Positions 20,231 to 32,200 of a DNA stretch of 64,000 nt are shown one piece after another. The notes below the pieces were generated by a model. The model was not told the DNA's origin and did not search any database. It saw nothing but the letters and a program-made list of their open reading frames with translations. Source of the stretch: Bimastos eiseni (taxonomy: Eukaryota; Annelida; Clitellata; Crassiclitellata; Lumbricidae). The stretch covers positions 2,594,334 through 2,658,333 of the forward strand of contig OY365810.1 in assembly GCA_959347315.1 (NCBI GenBank), read 5' to 3'. Numbering within the stretch: position 1 is the stretch's first letter; each line of letters begins with the position of its first letter. The position numbers were made by a program, and so were the translations under genes.

Positions 20231-23200
20231 CTGAATTGGAATAATGTACTGGTGCATATAGAAAAATTACATATGTGTAGTTACAACGTTACAAAGGCCT
20301 ATGTTATGTCTGGGTGCCATCACAGCGAGATATAAAACAGAAGGAGATAGGAATGCGGTGTAATTACAGACTGGTTAACGAGTTCTTGCTCTAACACAGG
20401 TCCAGGCCATTTAACACATTAATTTACTTTTATTTCTCTGACAGAAACGGAGTCTAAATCACGCAGTCTTTCGTCATACAGGTCTTCTCCGGCGGCATGC
20501 TGGCACTCTGTAAAGTAACCCTAACCCTACCCTAACCCTTTTCGCCGAGAAAAATAAAAGTCATTATCATTCATCCGTAGGCAGGCTGACTGATAGTGAT
20601 GAATGATGATGAATTGATGTAAACTTTGATAAGTGAGTGATGTAGGCCTATTATGTAAGTTTAGGGCTTGGAATTTTGCAACATTTTCTAGTACTGTGTA
20701 TTACAGTATACTGTGACATCAATCAGTCTTTCATCCATACTCAAAATTATAAATGTACCAGGCCCCCACTTTGCTCTCGACGGGCCTGCTTGCGAGGCTT
20801 TAAGAGTTTTTACGTAAAAATCGAATTGAGCAACTCTGAAGGCCTATAATTATGTTACTGTGATCAATGATCATGCTCACGGTATAAGTCAGTTAGCTGA
20901 TTATGGGCCTGACCCAGGTCATTAAAACTCGTCTGGTTCAAGAAAATTTGGTCTCACAGTCCCCTCTTTCAGTGGGCGTCCAAACATGCCACCATGTAGA
21001 AATACTGTTCTTCGGTTATCCAGATGTTCTAAGCAGAAACTATACTCGCAACATAACAAGTAAGCAAATCAAAGGACAGCGAATGTGTAATAAAAATCTG
21101 AGAATAAGAAAAGCAAGCTAATTGCAATTCTGAGAGTTAGTAGGCAATGGTCGCCTCAGTCAATTGTATTAACATATAGATTAAAGGCAATTTTCCCAGA
21201 ATGCAGGCATAAAGATCTTTAGATATTGTCAAACTTCAAGGGATTCAAAACGGAAACTAGAATAATTGTTCGAGCAGTAATTTAGGATTGTTGGTGAATT
21301 GTGAAATCGAAGGCCATAACTCTTCCGTCTCTCCAACCTGTGTGATCTTCAAGATAATCGTTATCAGCAACAAACAGTCGACCACTTGCACGATCCAAAT
21401 CCATTCTCACTGGATATCTTAAGTCATCTCTCTCTTGAATAACTTCTCTTTTAAACACTAGGTCCGGACTCAGTAAAACAACTCGCTTGTTATTCTGATC
21501 AGCAACTAAGATAAAACCGGATTCATCCACAACCAGGTAATTCGGACTATGAAACTCTCCATCGGACGAACCTGGCTTTCCTCCAATCGACTTAACCACA
21601 GCTCCTTTATCATCTACCAAACAAACACGGTGTTCACTTTGTTCGTCCTCTCCTTGGCTTATTATAAAATGACCGTTTGGCAGTTCTACAGCTAAGCGAA
21701 GTTCGATTATATCTGCAGATAACTGAATCTCACGAAGAAGCTCTCCATCCGCTGTAAATTCTTTCAACAGGCTTTTATCCCAGACACTCAAAATAATGTT
21801 GGCTTTCAGAGTCACTGAAATGTATCCACCTTCATCCCCAGTCTTCCATTTTGTGATCAGTTTTCCGTCAGAAGCAACCCTTAGAATTTCGTTGGACTCT
21901 CCTTTCCAGTCAAATATGTAAATGCAGTTATGCTTTGAGCTCGCCTTTATATCGACCGGGTCGAAAAGACTTTCCATATGAAACTGATGCCTGAAGGTCA
22001 TCGACTGCGAATCATAGACTTCAATATCTGGACTGTGTTCGTTTATGATAAACAGTTCCCTGTTAAGAATTGTCAATCCAAAGATCGATTTGCTCTCTTT
22101 CTTTGCAGCTTTAGTTCTGATAGTTTTAACAAAAGACGGAATAACATCAAAGTTGATTTTCACTAAAAAAAGATACAAATCAATAATTCAAATGACTGCA
22201 GATTGCAACAATGTAAATCTATACTCAATTTCCAATACAATTACATTGAAACACCGCAGCTCTGAAAGTGCCTCCTTACTAAACTAGTATATGACTATGC
22301 AGATGATAAGCTGTAACAATATAACAGTATAAAATAATTAATGACATAAATTAATCAGAATGCTGCACTTTAATATACAAATACGTTACTATGAAATCAT
22401 GAATATAATATTCATATGCATTATTTTAAAAGAATTAATTTATAAAACTGGAAACATGTGCAGATGGAGATAACACTGATATCTGCAACTATTATTACAG
22501 AGTGGGCCATCATAGAATGGTCCGACTTTTCAGGCAAATAACGCCACCAATACTTAGAAGTTATTTATAATAAATACATCAAATTGAAGGCATTTCACTT
22601 TAATAGTAAGATTCAAAAACATTAGTTATCCCATCTTTAATCTTCATGGCGCAAATCCTGACATAACTAAAGTCCTCGTTTTTAGTGACTAGTTAATGAA
22701 GTCATGACGATATTAACAGTAAATCCAAAAAATGAAACCCTATAGTCAGTCATATTGTACAAAACGGCAATATTAATAATTAACTTGGAGATAGTTGGTT
22801 ATACCCGGGTCATCGTCTTGACTGCAAATTAACTTGGACACATGAGCAATGTTAGCGGGTGTGTGGACTGTGTGCCGTGCATACCGATTTGTGTGGTTTA
22901 CGACTTGATGCTCCTGTTTCAGCAATTTTTTTTATCACATGATTTAAGGTAGTTTTATTTATCTGTTAGGAAACTCTTTAGTCATTTTAAATGAATTAAA
23001 TCCCCGATCAGTTAGCAAAATTCTGATCAAAACTCGATCATCGTCTGTCAACGGCGCCATTTTGAGTCACTATCGACAACAAAATAGGGCAGCTAGAGTT
23101 GTCCCAAACATTTCTTAAACTTAAAAACTATAACCAGTTCTACTTTCTAAGCTAATACTAGAGTGAAATATCTTTGATTCAATGCATTAATTATAAATAA

Positions 23201-26200
23201 ATTCCAATTACTGATGGGAGTTATTTTCCAGCAAAGTCGGACCATTTTTGTCTACCCACCCTGTATTTTGAAGAATTATAAAAATAGATGACCAAAGTGT
23301 AAAGTTAAATAGGTTTCCGCTTGCCTCATGGTTACCTTCACTTGCAGGCTCTGTTACCTGCCCCTCCTCCTCCTCCTCCTCTGCAGGCCCTCCTGCCTCA
23401 CCTGGAGTTTCATTTGGAGTTTCTTTTACTTCTAAAACATTTCCATCAGTAAGTTAATGAATTCGGTAGGCACAAAGCAAAGCATAATATAATTAACAAC
23501 CTTTAAAAACATCCTCAAAACCAGGCCACAAAACAGTTAATCTAAGTTTTAATCTGAAACTTATGCACATCAACCGTATGCTACAATTGATGCAAATATC
23601 TTCAAACATTTATTTTAAGAATAATAATAATAATAATAATAATATATGTGATAAATAAAAATAGCTTTGTACTGTATATAATGAATCATTTTGGAACAGT
23701 TCACTGTTCAGGTATGAATTGCACCTGCTGTATGTTAACTGCAGGTACTTTTATTATTTAGAAGTTGACAAGCATTGTCTAGAGTAAACCGACTTTTCAT
23801 CATAAAACCAATTGAAATAATAGAAGTTGGATTGACAAAATAGTATATTGTGCAAATTCGTGTATGTATTTTCTTCATGTGCATAGTTAAATAAATATTG
23901 AAAAAAAATCTAAGTTTCTAAAGTGGACATTGACGTCGCATCGTATTTGAACATTTCTCCTGCGGTGTGGACCATTTCTCGTGCATTGGGCCTGTACCTG
24001 AGAGAATAACTCTAAAGTTACTAGCTTTAAATTCTTGCTACAATACGGTAATAGTTAAAGGAGTTACCATGGAAGATGAGGTAAAACTTGATGTACCTCC
24101 AATAGCAATATAAGAAACAAAACAATTTCTGTATAGCAACATACCTAAAGGATAAAACCAATGCATAGAATTTACCTTCATTTTGTTGTTGTGTTGAAGT
24201 TGATGGTTCTTCTTGATTCGCTTTTTCTTCATTTATCTCTTCTGCCTTTTGAGATTCTTCTTCTTTGTCAAGTACTGCAACAGGAGCATCAATATATACA
24301 ACAATATTTATCAGAAATATATTGCAATTAACAAATTAATTCAATAATCAACATTTATTAGTCAGTCTGAGTCATCTCTTGCTTCTATTATCCATCTAAT
24401 TCATTATCGTTAGCATTGATTTTGGTCGGGAGCCCTCCTCAATTGCTGAGGTGCTATCTAAATTTTTGATAAATGTTTTTTACAATAACAGTAATGCCCA
24501 CATTATGCAAATGTTGGCAGACATTTAGGTCAACACAGGAGATAAGTACCACCATCAGTGATTAACCAAATCAGAGATCAATTCAATGAATCAATGAATG
24601 AAACTTGATATAGCTGAGAAATCTACTCAGAAATCTATGTATGCTCTGTGCCAGCCTACATGATGCTACAAGTCATTTCAATGAATGTTACAAGTTTTCA
24701 AAAAAGTGCACAGTAAGCTAAAAGAATCGCCAATAGTTGGCCCAGACACAAGCGTGGAATCAACCAACGGATTCCCGTCAACAGCTGACAGATGGCAAGG
24801 ATGTTCAGAGTCTCTGGGCCAATATCCATAATCACACTACTATCTAAATTTCAGTAGACGCACATGTACAATGACTTCTGACCCCATTAACAATTTCCTG
24901 AATGTTGTAATACACTGTCCAATGTCCAATCAGCAAATTTAAAATCGCAATACTAGATGAGGTGAACGTGTTATTTATTGGGATATTGCATCACAGCATC
25001 TCTATAATGGTTGATTACAAGTAGTGCAATAGACATTGACACAATAGAAGTTATTGGATACAAATATAATTTAGTTAACTTAAGTCAATGACTTCAGAAT
25101 GGACAAGAATCTTACCAATAATCCTAGATTTGATTGTATTACCTTCAATCTCTTGAGTCTGCTCCATGAGAACAGATGCAGATGGATCTTCGTGTATTTT
25201 TCCTTCAACAACTGTGTCTTCTTTCGTCTCCTTGTCTTCTGTGCCATTGACTGGATCCAACTCAACATCTAAAACAACACTGGGGCTTGAGCGTTGCTAT
25301 CACATTTAAAAATGACAATATTGTTGCAGTGAATTATAAATAGACCCAGACAGATGCTTGCATCCCTAATTACACATATTTACATACGCATACAATTTAA
25401 ATAACTGTACATACATGACATATAAATATGACATATATATATATATATATATATATACAAGTATACAAACACATTTAAATATAACTATATATTTAAATGC
25501 AGAAGTATAATACTTTGAAAGTAATGATCAACAAAACTCAGATTTTAGAGTTTGCACCAAACGTTTACGTAACAACTTAGCAGGAAATTCTGTCAAAGAG
25601 AAACCTTCTTAGTTAGAACTTCAAATAAACCCTACAGCAGTAAACAACATGTACAAATACAGAACAAATGCTAAAAATGTGCACATCCAGGAACATCTAA
25701 TGGTTCCAACATAGGTTAGCTTGGGCATTGTAATGTGATAGCCTAGCCAATAGGACCAAAAAACTATCGAATACCTTTGTCTTCAGGCCTTGTACATCAT
25801 ATGCACACAAGGTGTAGATACCAATGGTAGTGGTATCTACACCTCCATCTCTATCATCCAAACACCTCCTAGGATATCGATGTTAACAATTGTGTCTTGT
25901 TTGTAAGTATATGAAAGTATACATCAATATCCTCATAGTATTGCATATGAAGAACCTCACAATAGGAGTTTATCAATGATTAACAGGTCTAAACAAGTGC
26001 TTTTTAAAAAACCGTTTGCAAAGAGTCAAATACTACAGTATGTTACTACCCTCTCACCCAATGACACAAAATTCCTGTAATTAAACTAAGGTAATTATAT
26101 AATTAATTTTGCTGTTTAAGACTTCAGCTGATGATACTCCACTGCTAATCATTTAATTACTTGTTGATAAGGCGGCTGGAGAGTCTCGCTGTTGTTCCGT

Positions 26201-29200
26201 CTGTAGCGCAGTTGCAGGGATATTCGTTTGCAATTCGGCTGAAAGGCTAACATCTGCAGAAGCAGGTGATGGAGGTTCTTGGATGTCCAGGGGAGCCTCA
26301 CTCTGGAGTGCATTGCTCGGAGAAGATACATCTGGTCTCTGCATAACATCTGAATACAGTTCATTGCCCATTAAACATACACCATAAACAGTTTTAGCTG
26401 GCAATTAAGAATGAAATTCTGAAATTTTGATATCACCCTTATTCCAACAGTTTTTGCTCAGAAGCGCACATGCCTCGACGGCGCAACTGCAGTTGTACTG
26501 CAGAGCAATTGCGAGCGAAGTTCTTGCTCAGGGTCCCTACACAGTGACCCCTGTAACCACATCATTTCCAGTAAATCTTAGGTGGCCCATAAACCTGAAC
26601 TTGGAGACAGCATGGTCCTCGTAAGGTAATCGGTGCTGATTGTGGTCGTGTAGTTGGTCCACTGCCTGATGAATGGGTCCAACCGATTCACCAACTCGAA
26701 GGCAATTAGAACATTGGCGAATGGTGAAGTTATGCATTGCCAATCAGTAAATCAAAATGGATAACATGACACAACAAGAATTTTATGTGATTCAGAAGAT
26801 GGTAGTCTGTGTTTAAAACACTGAAAACTAATCTGGAACACTTTCTAGGTGGTAATTAACATGAGGTAAAAGATTCATGAAAATCTGGTGTTCCCACAAC
26901 CTTGCATTGATTCCTAGTTGGTATATAAAAACTGTTTTAGGTAAACTTTTTGCCATCAAGCCTTCGCCATCAATTTTTCACCGCATCAAATGCAAGTAAA
27001 TGGAAGCGGGATTGATGAAAAGAAATATACGTAAATGTAAAAAAGGAGCAATTGATAAGGTCAGCCAAAAGGTCAGCAATGCTAGGTTAGAGATAGCAAT
27101 AAATGGGTCAATATTGTCAGCCCCTTGCTCTGAGTGAGTTGAATATCGCAGCTGAGGTCGGGAGGAGTCCCATTGAATTCTGGGCTGGTGTGTGTAAAAT
27201 ATTCTCAAAAGATTGATGAGGATCGGGCAAATCCCTGGTAAGGGAGTCAGCAATGCTTAAAAAATATATATTGAAACCATTTCCCATAATTTCAGCATTT
27301 TCTGAGTTGGATCCATTAACTTTCAAAGAGTGTATTTCGGAATCACCTCCCGCCCTTTCATAACAATTTTTCTAATGAATGTCCAGGTGTTTTTAAAATT
27401 GTCTTGGCATTTACAAAATTCCATGGCACAATAGTTCTTTTCAGCAGTTAACCTGGTAGATTTAAATTTATCCCTATTTCGTAATTTCATTTTTTTGTTC
27501 ACTGGTTGCTTTTAGATATTTTCAATAAAGTCTGTGTTTCGTCTTAACTGATTTATATAATATTGCGTCATCCACGGCTGTTTATATTTATATTTGCATG
27601 CTTAGAGGAAGGATTTAGTGGAAAAGATGTATCATAGATATCTGTATACTTTTTTATAAATATCTCATAAACCTCATTTGCATTGCCTCAACTATTTGTT
27701 TCTCGCAACAGGTTCCAATAAGTCTCGGCAAGAGCCGTTCGAAACTGAACCTTTCTTTCTTCATTAACAATGGAGACATTTCTACTAGTCATTAGGACCT
27801 TCCTCTTAAGTGTGCCCAAAGAGAAAAGAGCCTGAACAGGAAAATGATCAGCAAGGTCAGTAATCGCATTTATGAAGGAATCGATTAGTTCAGTCCAGCA
27901 GTTCACATAGATGTTATCTATCAGGATAATAAGGGTGTAGGAGTTGGGAGTAATTCTAGTCGGTCTGGTTATGGTAGGTATAAGCTATTGGGATTAGTAT
28001 ATGAATACATTTGTTTTATAGATGAATACAGAGAAATATATCATGCATAAAATAACATACATATATTCCTAAATATAATACTTATTAAATTACCTGTAAT
28101 GGTTTGAAACAAAGCTCTTTCTGATTCTGTTTCAATCTGTATTGTGTCATTGTCTTCAAGAGTCATTGTTTTGTGCAATTGTTCTTGGACAAGCAAACTC
28201 TGGTGAGGTGCTACATCTGTGAATTGATGCATATGGTAAGGCTGCAGAAATCTGCATTGAGAACTATTTTCAAGACTTCATTCAAATTTGGCTCCCTGCC
28301 TAAGTGCCTGCTTGTCTTACTGAATTAGCAGGACCCATTCATCAGGCAGTCAAACAACTACACAACCAAAATCATCACTGATTACCATACTTGGAACTCC
28401 TGTCTCCTCGGTTTAACCTGCCCCAATTCTGGCATGACACCAAGACGAACAGAGAATCTTTGCTATTGCGGACACGATTTTAGACAGCACCAGGGATAGG
28501 CATATTTCCCTTATTAAATCAGATGTGGTGATGAGCACTTCGAAGATTTATATTTACAACCGAAAGGTCCATGACACATATGCGCTTTTGCATAACCGAA
28601 ATTATACGCCATTACTTCCTAACTGATGTTGTTACCAAATTTTATTATCTGATGAGAGAATGGTCAAGTAGAGGACTCTCAGCATGATCAACCATGCACT
28701 CATTCTTTACAGCTATGAACTGAGGTAGTCTTAATATAAACAAATAAACTGTGACAATATCAACATGAACCATAATCGTTTAATTTACTTAGAAGCGATA
28801 ATAATTGTTACCTGCTTCTTCTGCCTGTGATGTCGGTGCCTGGGCCTCTGAAGTAATTACTTTCCTTTCTTCTACCTGTTCAGTGTCTATGACTCTTGTA
28901 TTTGGCAGATCCTGAATGTCATCTAAGTTTGGAATCAATTGTCCTTCTAAAGAATGATAGTTAGAAACATACTAACTAGCTAGTAATGACATGACTGTGA
29001 AAGTAGATTATTACTATTGCCAAAAAATTTAATGCGTGCAATTTCACACAGAAATGTGAATAAAATGTGCAGTTAGTGAACATTAATACATTGCCTCACA
29101 AATAGATCCATCAGTATCATTAATCAAGAACTAAAAAAATCACCAAAGGCTACTCTCAGCTACTGTAATGAACTTAAGAAATTTTCTGGAAAAAAATTAT

Positions 29201-32200
29201 TGTTCACCAAAAATCGAGTAGGCCTAATTTCGTAGATTTCTTTTATAAAAAGCATCTACTGCTTCAAAGTCATACAAACGCAATTTTTAATGGAATTTCT
29301 ATAGAAGAAGAAAAAGAGCTTCTCTTAACCCTTTGACGACCAGCGCATAGTAAAATGTAAGGCACAATCAATAACACTGGATGTTAAAGGGTTATCACTG
29401 AGGCAAACATGGATAGTAGTAGGAATAGTAGCTTTTTATTGTACCTCAAGACATTCAGAAAATATATAATATATAAATTGCACAAATTTACACATATTTA
29501 GAGTCATTTGATTTCTCCAAGCTGGAGTGTGGCCTTTGAGTACATATAGTTACTTTGAAAGGGTGCTACACGCATTTTTAAAGAACTAATGTCATCATTC
29601 TGACTTTCAGAGAATAACAAACACTATCAAGCAGTCATCATTGAAGCCAAACAACAGAGACTTAAGGAACTCTGAGTTCCGCTTTGGATCACCCTATAAT
29701 ACCGGCAATTATTACAAAACATGTGACATCGTAATATATTTATAATAATTGGGATAGCAAAAATGTCCCAGACAACATCACACACATCCTACACAAGACA
29801 CACCCAACCCCGTGCCTCTAAAGATAAACAAATACTAGAAATGATGGTGATAATAAATTTGCAGAGGTTATAGTGGCAAACATTGGTCTACCTGGAAAAG
29901 GTCTGGGCTCAAGAATATCCGGTTCCGTTTGGTGGGAGTTTTCTTGTTCCTGTTCATCAACTCTCAGCAAATCAGGAATTAATGCAGCTTCTGTTGAATG
30001 AACGAACATTTCAACAATTATCAGGAGATACGAATACTGTTGCCTTTGAGTCTGTGAAGCGTACATTTACAATTTGATTCAAAATGCACTTCATTGGCTC
30101 GACCTGTTACTTGGTCAAAGGAGCAGTGCCTTTGTGAATTACTTAACATGCGCTATGTTAAGTGTTCTCACACACACATGAACACATAAAATACATACAC
30201 ATTAACATAGTGGTCAAACATAATGAATGATTGGAGTATGCATTCCTTGTGCAAAGCTATGCTGCCTTACAACAAGAGTTTTTGTATTTGAAGTCTTTTG
30301 AATAATGAATTTGAATACGAGAATTGCTATTAAACATAACGAAAATAATATGTAAGTAGGTCAATGGCAGCAATTACAGTTTACACAATCCTACGCAAAT
30401 GCAGTTCCGTTTTCAGAGCAGAAGCCGACCGTAATAGATGTGTTTATCAACCTTCCTTAATTCATAACATTCATTGTTTACCTACTACAGCACAAGACTA
30501 CACAGACGATGGACAAAAGATAATATGCTACTCTATCGAAATGTCGCAGTCATATGCCAGTTCATAATTACGATGTCTATAATAATTTTAAGCTTACTTT
30601 ATATACATAATATGAATATCACATTAAGTAAGTTTAATAAAGTGCATTGCAAGCGCAATGCAGTCGAATATATAATATTATATTTAACTAAGGGAATATT
30701 TAAGTACAACGATACAATGAAAATATTTACAGCAACATTTATTTTTTTAGTTTTTTTTTGCACTATTGAGCCAGCAATAAAGCTATTACCGGCAACAACC
30801 ACAGGCTGTGCTTCTTGCTGTCTGGCCTCTTCAATTCTTTCTTCATTCTGCTCCAGTTGAACTCTTGTTAAAACTAACAAAACCATAATTGACTAAAGAA
30901 TGTCCTTTGAAAACTGTACGAGAACTATTAAAAATAATTTCCATCACTCACAAAGTGGCTTATAGTTAAATTCTACCATGAGAATTCAGTTTTATAGCAA
31001 TCGTCGTTGCCAATAAGACCTATGCAGACATCAAATGAAAAATAATTCCTCTTTCCTAGATAATTACTATCCAACCTGACATAGACAGCAATGACAAGAA
31101 CAGGTCAAAACTTCCAATTTTGAATGCCAGTAAACACATATTTTTCACATCAATAAGTTAAGATAGTCACATATAATTACCAGCTTCTATGGCACCAGGA
31201 TCCAACACACATGTGAACAACTGACAGAAGGCAAAACCTAACCATTGTCAGGCTGTCAGCTAAATATCGTATTACACATCTGATTTAACAACACAACCAC
31301 AGAGCAAATAAAGGACTAATCAACCATCTGGGGGACATTGAAATCAAGCTTGAATCCTCAGCTTTGCATACCATATCTATTACTTTACAGCATCCCTCCT
31401 ATAGTGGAGTATTGAGTATTACCTTACACACATTGCATCGTGAATGATCATAGAGTATTTACCAGTATGTGAATGAGGTGAACGTCTCTCTGGTTCCCTT
31501 TGATGACGTTGCAACTGTTCATTTTCAACTCTCTCTGTTCTTCTCGATTGTTCTGTACTTGCTATTAGTTTTTCAATAAAACATTACACAAAAATGGAAA
31601 TAATAATCAATTGCATATGAAACATACAGAATCAGAAGCGAGCACCAATAGTCAATGAAAGAAGACAATGTATGCGTGCTTGCAAAATACATACATAATA
31701 CATTGAACAGCTACGGCTTTTGCACTGGTAGCGCTTCTGAACAGCTGACCCTACTAGAGACACTTTATAAATGCCTACATAAAATACAATACAAAAGTAT
31801 TCATAAATTCATATAGAAAAGTAAACGTCTATGTATGTTCGTATGCAATGTGTTTACAATATTTATATTTGTTCATAATATTCAAGGCATACTGTATATT
31901 AACTGTATACTAACTGTATATTAACTGTATATTAATGATTCTGGGTCACTAAACAACTAGAGCAGATAGATAAAATGTCTACACTGGGTGATAATTATCA
32001 ATAACCAGGATGGTTATTTTGCAAGTACATTATACATTATGTTCCATCACATTAACAAAGTATATTTTTTACTGTACACCGGGAACGCTACTTCATGGCC
32101 AATACTGAGATTGGCCCTATAAAAATTAATAAATGATATGCAATTGTAGTAAGGTGCTTACAAACAAGTTCTTAAATGATGATCAGCACATACTTAAACA

